Origin: RUG563 sp045590215
GTDB taxonomy: Bacteria; Bacillota; Clostridia; Christensenellales; Aristaeellaceae
Assembly: GCA_045590215.1 (NCBI GenBank)
Contig: JAZNQO010000034.1
Location: 1 to 39,318 of the forward strand
Direction: 5' to 3'
DNA: 39,318 bases
Shown: positions 15,447 through 22,959 of the stretch, piece after piece
Layout: every line of letters begins with the position of its first letter
Position numbering within the stretch: the stretch's first letter is position 1
Notes under the pieces: model-generated
Seen by the model: only the letters and a program-made list of their open reading frames with translations
Told to the model about the DNA's origin: nothing
Database searches by the model: none
Translations under genes and position numbers: made by a program

Positions 15447-16154
15447 ATGAAAGCACTGAAAAAAATCGCCTTTGCGCTGCTGGGGCTCATTGGTCTATTT
15501 GCCCTTCTGTGCTCCATTGCAGCCTCTTCCGTTACCAATGCCAACCTCATGTATCAAGGCTTTCTGGATCACGGCCAAACGGCGCATCTGAACCTTTCCC
15601 CCACGAAATATGATAAATGTGCCGAGGGCATTGCCCTGTATCTCGATGGTCAAGTCAATGCAATTGCCCATCCGGACGATGCTTCCTTGACCCTTTTCTC
15701 CGAAAATGAGATGCTGCACCTGTCCGACGTCCGGAACATTGTGGACACCCTGAAAGCCGTCCGCTGGATTGGCGGCGGCCTGTGCCTGTGCCTCATCGCC
15801 GCTGCATGGTTCATGGCGCAAAAGAAAAAAAACAGCCGCATCATGCAAGATATCTGGCAAGGCTTTGCCCACGCCAGTATCCTGCTTTTCACCATCGCAG
15901 CCGCCCTTGGCATCTGGGCTCTGATTGATTTTGAAAGCCTCTTTTGGAATTTCCATCTGGTTGCTTTCTCTAACGATTTATGGCTCATGAATCCCGCTAC
16001 CGATCTGATGGTAGCCCTGATGCCGGAAAGCTTTTTCATGTGGTATGGCGGCGAAATGCTCAAAGCCATGCTGCCCATTTTCGGCATCATGATTTGCGTG
16101 ATTATCTCTTGGCTGAAGGTTGGCCGCAAAGAAACGGAAGGCAAAAAGGAATAA
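15447..16154 (+). CDS. TIGR01906/DUF1461 family integral membrane protein
   Basis: The 235-residue protein has an N-terminal membrane helix (about 5-28), an extracellular stretch of about 80 residues, and three or four more membrane helices (about 105-125, 143-163, 195-222). The family signature is near residues 165-195: LFWNFHLVAF, NDLWLMNPATDL, then a PESFF motif. These features fit DUF1461, whose function is unknown. The ATG at 15447 has AAAAGGA upstream. The stop lies 4 nt before the tsaD start, so the two are probably co-transcribed and coupled, but no functional link to tRNA modification is known. Confidence 0.88.
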   Translation: MKALKKIAFALLGLIGLFALLCSIAASSVTNANLMYQGFLDHGQTAHLNLSPTKYDKCAEGIALYLDGQVNAIAHPDDASLTLFSENEMLHLSDVRNIVDTLKAVRWIGGGLCLCLIAAAWFMAQKKKNSRIMQDIWQGFAHASILLFTIAAALGIWALIDFESLFWNFHLVAFSNDLWLMNPATDLMVALMPESFFMWYGGEMLKAMLPIFGIMICVIISWLKVGRKETEGKKE

Positions 16155-16158
16155 ACCA

Positions 16159-17214
16159 ATGACCTATTTTGAAGAAAGCAAAAAGCAGCTTGTGTCGCTG
16201 CAAAATAAAGAAACCATCCGCATTTTAGGCATTGAAAGCAGCTGCGACGAAACCGCTGCTTCCATCGTGGAAAACGGACGAGTGATTCATTCCAACTGCG
16301 TATTTTCCCAAATTGATATGCACGCCCTCTATGGCGGCGTGGTGCCGGAAATTGCCAGCCGGGCGCATGTGGAAAAGGTGAACCGCATGGTGAACGAAGC
16401 CCTGAAAGACGCCAATATGCAGCTTTCCGATGTGGACGCCATCGCCTGCACCTATGGCCCCGGCCTTGTGGGCGCATTGCTCATCGGCGTCAGCTGCGCC
16501 AAGGCCTTGGCCTTCGCTGCCCATAAGCCCCTCATCCCCGTGAACCACATCGAGGGTCACATCTGTGCCAATTTCCTCACCCACGAAGCTTTGCAGCCGC
16601 CCTTTGCCTGCCTCGTTGTCAGCGGCGGCCACAGCCATCTGTTTCAGGTGGAGGATTACGGCCAATACCGCATCATCGGCTGCACCCAGGACGATGCCGC
16701 CGGGGAAGCCTTTGACAAAGCCGCACGGGTTCTAAACATCCCCTATCCCGGTGGGCCGCTGCTTGATAAGCTTGCGGAAACAGGCCATGCCGATGCCCTG
16801 AAGCTGCCCCGGCCTCACACCGACGGCCGCTATGATTATTCCTTCTCCGGCTTGAAAACCGCCTTTATCAATGCCGTGCATAACATGCGTCAGAAGGATC
16901 AGATGCTCCCCGATGCAGACCTTGCCGCTTCCTTCCGCAAGGCCGTGGTAGATCAATTGGCCGATAAAGCCATGCTGGCTGCCAAGGAATTAAAGCTCAA
17001 TTGTATGGTGCTGGCCGGCGGTGTCTCCGCCAACAGCCTGCTCCGCCGGGAAATGCAAGCCCGGTGCGATAAGATGGGCATTCCCCTTTACATGCCCAGG
17101 CTCTCCCTTTGCGGTGATAACGCCGCCATGATCGCTTCCGCCGCCTATTTCCGGCTGAAAAACGGCGAAATCGCCGATCTCTCCTTAAACGCAAAGCCTG
17201 CCCTGCGGCTATAA
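16159..17214 (+). CDS. tsaD: tRNA N6-adenosine threonylcarbamoyltransferase TsaD
   Basis: TsaD transfers the threonylcarbamoyl group to A37 of ANN-decoding tRNAs (t6A) together with TsaB and TsaE. The 351-residue protein has GIESSCDET (24-32), the metal-binding NHIEGH (129-134, His130 and His134), VVSGGHSHLF and the C-terminal LAGGVSANSLLR and CGDNAAMIA segments, all diagnostic. The ATG at 16159 has AAAAGGA 8 nt upstream inside the end of the DUF1461 gene; the longer open frame from 16120 would overlap that gene and adds a Lys-rich tail with no family match. TsaB, TsaC and TsaE are not in the window. Confidence 0.97.
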   Translation: MTYFEESKKQLVSLQNKETIRILGIESSCDETAASIVENGRVIHSNCVFSQIDMHALYGGVVPEIASRAHVEKVNRMVNEALKDANMQLSDVDAIACTYGPGLVGALLIGVSCAKALAFAAHKPLIPVNHIEGHICANFLTHEALQPPFACLVVSGGHSHLFQVEDYGQYRIIGCTQDDAAGEAFDKAARVLNIPYPGGPLLDKLAETGHADALKLPRPHTDGRYDYSFSGLKTAFINAVHNMRQKDQMLPDADLAASFRKAVVDQLADKAMLAAKELKLNCMVLAGGVSANSLLRREMQARCDKMGIPLYMPRLSLCGDNAAMIASAAYFRLKNGEIADLSLNAKPALRL

Positions 17215-17223
17215 AACAAAAAG

Positions 17224-17258
17224 ACGGCACTTCCCATCTTCGGAAAGTGCCGTTTTTC
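17224..17258. terminator. Bidirectional terminator between tsaD and the AraC gene
   Basis: Stem ACGGCACTT (17224-17232) / AAGTGCCGT (17245-17253), followed by TTTTTCTTT on the plus strand and by CTTTTTGTTTT on the minus strand. It serves two convergent genes. Confidence 0.85.
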
Positions 17259-17263
17259 TTTGC

Positions 17264-18232
17264 TCATTTTTTGCACACGGGACGAATGTATTTGAACGCA
17301 TGAGCAGGATTGTGATAGTAATAGAACAGCCGTCCGTTCGTCATGTCCAGCTGATAGCCGGAAGCGGCATAGTCAAAATCTTTCATGGCTTGTTCAATTT
17401 TCGCTTCCACGGCGGCCGACTGGGTTTCATAGTCGAAAGGCCCGTGCTCAAACACGATGTAATCCCCTTCCGGCACGTCAATCATCTTCATCTGCTCCGG
17501 CATCGGCCCCTTATAATCCATGGGCAGCCTCACGCCGTAGCATTCCGCCAAGGGAATCCCCCAGCTGCAAATGCGGCCTTCCGGGTCATTCTGCCATGCC
17601 ATCAATTGGCCGCTGCCGGAGGATAAATCCCCGGTGCCCATATCGTCCAGTTTACCGGGAATGCTGTCAAGCAAACCGCAGATGGTTTCGCAGTCCTGTC
17701 CGGGAATATGGCTCTGCTTTTCCCAGAAATCAAAATAGCCAATGCTCTCCAAGTTCCGGATGTGCAGAAATTTATGGGCAGGGATGGTTACAAAATAGGT
17801 TTTCACATCGTTTGCTGGCTGTGTCATCTGTTCGTTTTCCTTTCCAATCAAATAGCAGTCAAAGGGTTTGATAATGGTTCTGAGGGGTACCGGCATGGGG
17901 TTTTTCCGGTATGCGCTGGGGGTTAGGCCATAGGCTTTCCGAAACGCTCTGGAAAAAGCCTCGTGGGATGAAAAGCCATAGCCAAGGGCAATTTCCAGAA
18001 TGGATTTATCCGTGTCCCGCAATTCCTTCAGGGCGAAAGCCAGCCGTCGGAACCGCAGATAATCCCGAAACTGCATGCCGCTGACTTCCCGAAACTTCCG
18101 GGAGAAATAAAAAGCAGAATAATTCAGCCGCCTGGCGATGCTTTCCAGCGTCATTTCTTCATCCTGCTGCGCTTTGATGCAAGCATCCATTTCGTCAATC
18201 ACTGCCTGCATCTGGCGATGCCATTCCTGCAT
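17264..18232 (-). CDS. AraC-family regulator with GyrI-like effector domain
   Basis: The 322-residue predicted transcription regulator has an N-terminal AraC-type double helix-turn-helix (about 8-105), with SIARRLNYSAFYFSRKFRE, then ALGYGFSSHEAFSRAFRKAYG and LTPSAYRK in order. A GyrI-like/SOUL-fold small-molecule binding domain (about 135-322) follows, as in Rob/BmrR-like sensors. The ligand is unknown. I start at the ATG at 18232, with GGGGGAAGGG before it. An upstream in-frame ATG (MTLQLRK) lies inside a TATAAT (18264-18269) that looks like the promoter -10, which argues against the longer form. It may control the nearby XRE/M28/barnase genes or distant targets; the sequence does not say. 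Confidence 0.9.
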   Translation of the reverse strand: MQEWHRQMQAVIDEMDACIKAQQDEEMTLESIARRLNYSAFYFSRKFREVSGMQFRDYLRFRRLAFALKELRDTDKSILEIALGYGFSSHEAFSRAFRKAYGLTPSAYRKNPMPVPLRTIIKPFDCYLIGKENEQMTQPANDVKTYFVTIPAHKFLHIRNLESIGYFDFWEKQSHIPGQDCETICGLLDSIPGKLDDMGTGDLSSGSGQLMAWQNDPEGRICSWGIPLAECYGVRLPMDYKGPMPEQMKMIDVPEGDYIVFEHGPFDYETQSAAVEAKIEQAMKDFDYAASGYQLDMTNGRLFYYYHNPAHAFKYIRPVCKK

Positions 18233-18263
18233 ATTCCCTTCCCCCTTTCGCAGCTGCAAAGTC

Positions 18264-18269
18264 ATTATA
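18264..18269 (-). promoter_or_regulatory. Possible -10 element for the AraC gene
   Basis: Perfect TATAAT on the minus strand without a good -35 at 17 bp. An activator or a weak promoter is possible. Confidence 0.35.
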
Positions 18270-18324
18270 TCCCTTTTTCCTTTCCTGCTGCTTGATTTTA
18301 GTTGCGCACCTTTCTGCTTTTTTG

Positions 18325-18364
18325 TTACAAGAAAAGCCGTGCCCGTCAAACGAACACAGCTTTT
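18325..18364 (-). terminator. Probable terminator after the XRE regulator gene
   Basis: AAAAGCTGTG and CACGGCTTTT pair across a 13-nt loop, and TTTTCTTGT follows on the minus strand. It sits right after the XRE stop and before the AraC gene. Confidence 0.55.
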
Positions 18365-18368
18365 TTCT

Positions 18369-19094
18369 TTACGTCAAATCCGCTTCCAGCCGCACACAGC
18401 GACCCACAAACGTGATTTCATTGAAATTCTTGATTTCGCTTTCAAAGGCATCGTCATATTTTTGCAGCATGGCCTGATAATCATTCACCCGCTTCACCTT
18501 CCGCAGCACCCGGCCAAGAGGCGTTTGCAAAAGCATAATCGCCCCATCCACGGCGGCCTGCGCCGGCACCACCAGCACAATATCCCCGCGCTGCACCCGG
18601 AAACCCCGTAAATCATTATCCGGAGCCATGAAATAAAACACCTTGTCCGGGTTAGCTCCTTCGATTTTGCCTTGGGTAATGGGCAGCAGCCGATGCCCCA
18701 CTTCCTTCATCACGGCGTTATAAATGGGCACATGTTTGAGTACCCCTGCCAGTGCATCCAGCCATATGGAACCAGAAACGCCGGGGTCCTTTTCTGTTTC
18801 AGCCACAGGCTTTTGCGCTGCCGGCTTCTTTTCCACAGCTCTTGTCAATTGCGGCACGGCGGACTGCAAATCCACCGTAGCAGCAATATCGTCCAAGGAA
18901 AAATCCGCTTCCGTCTGCTGCTGCAAGCCCATCACTTTCAGAATACGCCGCGCCTGCTCGTCCTGAATAATCCGGGTCCCGGCTTCCACTTCCATCAGAT
19001 ATTTATCGCTGACGCCGCATTTTTTTGCCACCTGCTTGTGGGTCAGCCCCTGCCGGGTGCGTTCCAGACGAATCAGATCACCCAATCTGCTCAT
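18369..19094 (-). CDS. XRE-family regulator with S24-like domain lacking the catalytic serine
   Basis: The 241-residue protein has an N-terminal XRE/Cro helix-turn-helix (about 1-55: TRQGLTHKQVAKKCGVSDKY), a low-complexity linker rich in Ala, Pro and Lys (about 80-105), and a C-terminal domain whose pattern FRVQRGDIVLV, then DGAIMLLQTPLGRVLRKVKR resembles the S24/LexA fold. Where S24 proteases have a GDSM-like serine motif, this protein has APDNDLRG, so the nucleophile seems absent while a Lys-containing strand remains. It may sense a signal without self-cleavage. The ATG at 19094 has GGAGG upstream and overlaps the M28 gene end by 17 bp, so it is probably the last gene of the barnase-M28 operon. 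Confidence 0.82.
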   Translation of the reverse strand: MSRLGDLIRLERTRQGLTHKQVAKKCGVSDKYLMEVEAGTRIIQDEQARRILKVMGLQQQTEADFSLDDIAATVDLQSAVPQLTRAVEKKPAAQKPVAETEKDPGVSGSIWLDALAGVLKHVPIYNAVMKEVGHRLLPITQGKIEGANPDKVFYFMAPDNDLRGFRVQRGDIVLVVPAQAAVDGAIMLLQTPLGRVLRKVKRVNDYQAMLQKYDDAFESEIKNFNEITFVGRCVRLEADLT

Positions 19095-20046
19095 TTTCTG
19101 TTTCCTCCATTTTCTGCTGCAATAAACGGATGGAGCCGTCAATCACAAACTGCAAATTCTTTTCCTCGCAAATGGTATCCCGTTTGGTGTGGATGCGCTT
19201 CAAATGCAGCCCGAATGTGGGATGCAGATGCAACGCCGCAATAGCATAGCCTCTCTTAAATGACCGCTGATCGGAATTATAGTTGGCATGCTTGGCGGTG
19301 ATGGCCTCGCAGATAAAATCATCATTGGAGGGGAACAGCTTTTCCAATGCGTCCAATTCTTCATTCTCTGTCTTTTTCGGAGCCACAATCAGCATATGCT
19401 TCCCATCGCCAATGCAATCCAGGTTCAGCACATATCCCTCTTTTTTGATTTTGCGATAGCGATCGGCAAACTGCTGGCTGCCCACTTTGCCTTTTTCTTC
19501 GTTATCAAAGAAAATGAAAGCGGCAGAAGAGCGCAGCTCCTGCGGCATCTGCGCCATCAGCTCCATCAGGCAGGCCGTGCCGGATGTGTTATCATTGGCG
19601 GTATGCTTGTTGGCAGGGCCGAAAAACAGCAGCGCAAAAAAGAGAAAGAGTACCGCTAAAAGCCCAACTTCCGTCAAAAGCAATCCCAACAAACTGCCAG
19701 CCTTCGTCAGCTTTCCAGCCGCAAAGGATACCAAAAAGCATGCTGCAAACATCACCAGTATCACCGGCAGCTGCGCTCCCAAGGTGGCCAAGAAATTCTT
19801 GGGAAACACCATGTTGGGCAAGGGCATCACGGGCTGGGTGTCGTAATGGGCGGTGTAGATCACTTTTGCTGTTTCGGGATTCCCCACCACCAGATTGCGG
19901 CTGGCAAGGAGCCCTTTATGCTCCTCTACTTTCACTTCATAGCCCATTTCCTTTATTTCTTCCTGTGCCCATTTAAGAAACGCCGTCTTTTGCTCCTTGG
20001 TCTTGCGCACTTGATATGTTTCAAGCAAATTCTCCAAATATTTCAT
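19078..20046 (-). CDS. M28-family zinc peptidase with internal membrane segments
   Basis: The 322-residue protein has the metal-ligand motifs of M28 aminopeptidase-like enzymes in order: AHYDTQP (66-72), NDNTSG (151-156), FFDNEE (179-184), LDCIGDG (209-215) and the IHTKRDT motif (285-291) that supplies the last His. Between the first and second motif two strong hydrophobic helices (about 93-112 and 117-142) are inserted, so the catalytic domain is split around a membrane hairpin. There is no signal peptide. The ligand set looks complete, so it may be active. It lies 20 bp after barstar and overlaps the XRE gene, in one transcription unit. The substrate is unknown. Confidence 0.85.
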   Translation of the reverse strand: MKYLENLLETYQVRKTKEQKTAFLKWAQEEIKEMGYEVKVEEHKGLLASRNLVVGNPETAKVIYTAHYDTQPVMPLPNMVFPKNFLATLGAQLPVILVMFAACFLVSFAAGKLTKAGSLLGLLLTEVGLLAVLFLFFALLFFGPANKHTANDNTSGTACLMELMAQMPQELRSSAAFIFFDNEEKGKVGSQQFADRYRKIKKEGYVLNLDCIGDGKHMLIVAPKKTENEELDALEKLFPSNDDFICEAITAKHANYNSDQRSFKRGYAIAALHLHPTFGLHLKRIHTKRDTICEEKNLQFVIDGSIRLLQQKMEETENEQIG

Positions 20047-20066
20047 GTTCCATTCGCTTCCTTTTG

Positions 20067-20354
20067 TCAGATGTAATCACCGCTGCCCTGCACGAGCTTG
20101 ATATCCAGCCCCGGATTTTCATTGCAGGAATCCAAAAACACCATCAGGAATTTGCCCCATTGCTCCGGCATGTTTTCCGCCGCTTTGGCGCATTCTTCAA
20201 TCACGATACAAACGTCTCCCAAATCTGTCAGGCAATCGTGCAAAGCATCCAGATTCCTGCCGTAAAATTCCGGGAAGCCCAGTGCTTCCTGCAAGGCCAG
20301 ATGGGCATCCTTGGGGGTCTTCCAATTCGCCGCCGTCAATGTTATCTTTTTCAT
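20067..20354 (-). CDS. Barstar-family ribonuclease inhibitor
   Basis: The 95-residue protein matches the barstar family: small, acidic, with the segment FPEFYGRNLDALHDCLTDLG (27-46) that forms the barnase-binding face, and a C-terminal hydrophobic strand. Barstar is a cytosolic antidote that plugs the barnase active site. The ATG overlaps the stop of the barnase gene by 4 bp (ATGA, 20351-20354), so toxin and inhibitor are translationally coupled. This order (toxin first, antidote directly after) and the presence of all catalytic residues in the toxin make a true pair likely. Confidence 0.93.
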   Translation of the reverse strand: MKKITLTAANWKTPKDAHLALQEALGFPEFYGRNLDALHDCLTDLGDVCIVIEECAKAAENMPEQWGKFLMVFLDSCNENPGLDIKLVQGSGDYI

Positions 20355-21124
20355 GGTGCCAGCATCTCCTCAAAGGTTTCGTAGTGGTCTTCGGTATAGA
20401 AGATCAGCCCGTCATTGGAATAAACAATGCGCTTGGCATTGGCCCTTTCTCCGTCAAAATCAATATCACATTCGTAGTACTGACGGCCACGCTTCACCGG
20501 CAAAATTTCTTCATAATTGCCGAATTTATCGCCGCCAATGCTCATGCCATAGGCCACATCCCATAATCCGCTGCGGCTGCCATTCCAGCCCAGTTTCCTG
20601 GCATCGTTTTTGGTGATGTAATTCTTCGGCAGCTTTTCGTATTTCCGCAAATACGCCGCCACATGCTCCTTATCGGTGTAATAGCCGTCTTCTTCCACGG
20701 CATAAGGGTCTTGCGTGGGCTGCGGGGTTTTGCCCGATTGCTTGGGGGCTTGGGTGGGCTGGGTTTTCGCAGGCGTCGCTTCCGGGAAATCCGAAAACTC
20801 CTCCATCAGCAGGCTGTACATTTCATAGTCAATCTTGCCTGTTTCGTCCAAGCCGAAATCCGCCTGAAACGCCTTGACGGCTGCTTCAAAATCCCGGCTG
20901 AAATTGCCATGAACGCTGCCTTCATAATAGCCCAGCTCCTGCAATACCGTCTGCATCTGGCGCACCTGCTGGCCGCCCATGCCGACCTTCAGCGTTTTAT
21001 ATGCGCTTTCCGCTATCCGGCTATCCGCCTGCACCTGCTGGCCGCCGGAAAAAATATAGAAGCCGCCGATCAGCAGTGCCAACGCCAATAACAGCGAAAC
21101 AATCTTGGAAAACCTCATTTTCAT
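20351..21124 (-). CDS. Secreted peptidoglycan-binding barnase-type ribonuclease
   Basis: The 257-residue protein has an N-terminal signal peptide or anchor (hydrophobic 7-26), a PG_binding_1 domain (about 43-108: LKVGMGGQQVRQMQTVLQEL), a Pro/Gln/Thr-rich linker (115-140) and a C-terminal barnase domain (about 150-257). The active site matches barnase residue by residue: Lys172 (barnase Lys27), Glu218 (Glu73), Arg232 (Arg87) and His247 (His102), in NYITKNDA, YYECDIDF, AKRIVYS and EDHYETF. It would cleave RNA, and the wall-binding domain suggests retention at the cell envelope. The ATG at 21124 has GGAGG 8 nt upstream, inside the methyltransferase 3' end (3-bp gap). The role may be nutritional or competitive; no delivery motif is visible. 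Confidence 0.93.
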   Translation of the reverse strand: MKMRFSKIVSLLLALALLIGGFYIFSGGQQVQADSRIAESAYKTLKVGMGGQQVRQMQTVLQELGYYEGSVHGNFSRDFEAAVKAFQADFGLDETGKIDYEMYSLLMEEFSDFPEATPAKTQPTQAPKQSGKTPQPTQDPYAVEEDGYYTDKEHVAAYLRKYEKLPKNYITKNDARKLGWNGSRSGLWDVAYGMSIGGDKFGNYEEILPVKRGRQYYECDIDFDGERANAKRIVYSNDGLIFYTEDHYETFEEMLAP

Positions 21125-21127
21125 TTC

Positions 21128-22345
21128 TTAATCCTCCTGATATATCCAAAGGCTTCTGTTGCCGAATACATCCACAATCAAAATGGCCGGCGTGCCCCGC
21201 AATTGCGGCAGCTGCAAAAACTCCGGCAAGGCAGGGGTGTGCTTTCTGCGTGCTGCGGAGCTTTGGGCATAAAATACGCCGTTATCCAGAAAGCCAACGC
21301 TCCATTGATCCACGTTGTTCAGCCCCTGAACCTGCGTGTTTGCGCCCTGATAATGGGTCAGCCGCACGTCATGGAAGGCAATCCCCGGCACCATCTCCGC
21401 CGCCATCTCGATTTCCTTCCCTTCGCAGGGCATATGTAGGGTGAGGTTCGTTTCCAATAAACGCTTTCTGGTCACGCTCAAGCTCAAGGGGCTGATATCC
21501 GCAATCAGGTATCTTCTGCCGGCCTGCGCCGCCGCAACGGCCGTGGTGCCGCTGCCGCCGAATAAATCCGCCACCAGATCGCCGGGACGGGAAGCCGACA
21601 ATATAATGCGGTTCAGCAACGCTTGGGGCTTTTGGGTGTCATAGCCAGTGCGCTGGGGATCCTTTTGCTGCAAATGGCTCACATCCGCCCAAACATCGCC
21701 GGGATAAACAGGCTCGTCGTCGTAATACGTATATGTCTTGCCGCCGGAATGGATGGTGCGGTATGTGCGGCCGTTTTCATCCACGCACCGGCGCATATGA
21801 TTGGAGCGGTTTTCGCTTCTGGGCAGCGGCACGGAGCGGATATCGAAATATTGCTTCCGGCTTTTACGATAGAACAAAATCACATCATGTTTTCTGGAAA
21901 AACGCTTCATGCTCCGTCCGCCGGATTGATACGCCCAAATGATTTCATTCATGAAATTGCTTTCCCCGAAAATCTCGTCGCACAAAATCCGGGCATGCGC
22001 ACTCATCCGGCTGTCCAGATGCAAAAAGAGGGAGCCCGTTTCATTGAGCAGCATCCTGGCATTTTCCAAGGCCGCCCGAAGCAAGGCCAGGTATTCCCCT
22101 TTGCCGGAAAATTTATCCTGATACGCCGGCAAAACCAAGGCTTCCTTGCCCGTCTCCCAGCCCTTTTCCCCCACACGCATCCGCATGGAAAAGTCTTCCC
22201 CAGTCATAAACGGCGGATCCAGATAAACCACCTGCACCTGCCCTTCATAGGCGGAAAAATCCCCCCTGGCATCTGAAAAAACAGCAGTTCCGTCCTTTCC
22301 GGTTCCATGCACTTCCGTGAAGCATTTGGTCTGCACCCAGGTCAT
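21128..22345 (-). CDS. Orphan N6-adenine DNA methyltransferase (beta class, type III Mod-like)
   Basis: The 405-residue protein methylates DNA using S-adenosylmethionine. The catalytic motif DPPF (43-46, in VVYLDPPFMTGEDF) comes before the SAM-binding motif DLFGGSGTT (260-268), with a target-recognition-like region (about 140-235) between, which is the beta-class order. TQKPQALLNR (237-246) is the usual motif X context. It resembles the Mod subunit of type III systems, but no Res helicase or other nuclease gene is adjacent. About 110 residues follow the core and are not assigned. The ATG at 22345 has AAGGATGAG upstream. It lies in the operon with the cysteine-cluster and barnase genes, and could be epigenetic or a remnant of restriction. 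Confidence 0.88.
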   Translation of the reverse strand: MTWVQTKCFTEVHGTGKDGTAVFSDARGDFSAYEGQVQVVYLDPPFMTGEDFSMRMRVGEKGWETGKEALVLPAYQDKFSGKGEYLALLRAALENARMLLNETGSLFLHLDSRMSAHARILCDEIFGESNFMNEIIWAYQSGGRSMKRFSRKHDVILFYRKSRKQYFDIRSVPLPRSENRSNHMRRCVDENGRTYRTIHSGGKTYTYYDDEPVYPGDVWADVSHLQQKDPQRTGYDTQKPQALLNRIILSASRPGDLVADLFGGSGTTAVAAAQAGRRYLIADISPLSLSVTRKRLLETNLTLHMPCEGKEIEMAAEMVPGIAFHDVRLTHYQGANTQVQGLNNVDQWSVGFLDNGVFYAQSSAARRKHTPALPEFLQLPQLRGTPAILIVDVFGNRSLWIYQED

Positions 22346-22362
22346 GGCAGGCTCATCCTTTC

Positions 22363-22845
22363 TTAAAACGCTTTCAAACTCTCGTTATATGCGTGCAGGG
22401 CGTCCAAAAATGCCGCCGTTTCGGGGCAGGCATATAAAATTTCACCTGCTTTTTGCACCGCATCCGTAAATTCCTTCTGCAAGCCCTTGATGCCGCTCTG
22501 CATAAGAGGGCAAACAGCCCAGCCTCTTTGATCCATCACCGACCCATTTCTGCCGGGCAGCAGCGGAAACAGCATGCAGGATAAGGGACGCATGGCTCTT
22601 TCGCAATATCCTTCGCAGGATAGCAGCAGCGCATCTGCGAAAACGGCATCGTCCTGCATCAGGGTAAAGCCTTCAGGCAGTGTTTCATACAGCCCTTCTT
22701 CCCCCGGAAACAGCAGCATTCCGCCCTGCCCATCCTCGTCCGGCTCGCAGCAGACCGCACCGCAGTATCTTCCGCAGTCTCTCTTCAGCGGCGTCACGCT
22801 TTCCATCAGGGCACGGGCTTCCTTCACCGCCAAAAACGCCTGCAT
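22363..22845 (-). CDS. Cysteine-cluster protein (YkgJ-like)
   Basis: The 160-residue cytosolic protein is rich in cysteine: CGRYCGAVCCEP (near 24-35), then CEGYCERAMRPLSCMLFP (near 77-94) and VCPLM (near 110). This spacing resembles YkgJ/UPF0153-type zinc- or iron-chelating proteins, but family assignment is not firm. The role is unknown. I prefer the second ATG (22845), because AAAGAGGG directly abuts the first one. It is the first gene after the minus-strand promoter at 22880-22908 and precedes the methyltransferase by 17 bp, so it likely heads the long operon toward the XRE gene. Confidence 0.75.
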   Translation of the reverse strand: MQAFLAVKEARALMESVTPLKRDCGRYCGAVCCEPDEDGQGGMLLFPGEEGLYETLPEGFTLMQDDAVFADALLLSCEGYCERAMRPLSCMLFPLLPGRNGSVMDQRGWAVCPLMQSGIKGLQKEFTDAVQKAGEILYACPETAAFLDALHAYNESLKAF

Positions 22846-22879
22846 ATACATCCCTCTTTCGTCTATACCTATTCAGTTT

Positions 22880-22908
22880 ATTTTACCACGTTCTGACCAT
22901 ATTGACAA
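22880..22908 (-). promoter_or_regulatory. Promoter for the cysteine-cluster/methyltransferase/barnase operon
   Basis: On the minus strand, TTGTCA (22903-22908), 17 bp, TAAAAT (22880-22885). Its -35 overlaps that of the cca promoter on the other strand. Confidence 0.75.
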
Positions 22909-22930
22909 GGAAAAGAAAAGAAGGTAAACT
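22902..22930 (+). promoter_or_regulatory. Promoter of cca
   Basis: TTGACA (22902-22907), 17 bp, TAAACT (22925-22930). The leader is about 25 nt with GGGAGG before the ATG. Confidence 0.75.
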
Positions 22931-22959
22931 GGAAAAAAACAGGAAGGGAGGCGGCTTCT

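Noticed and set aside
21128..22345. Complete type III restriction-modification system
   Set aside because: Only the Mod-like gene is present; neighbouring genes show no Res helicase or nuclease motifs.
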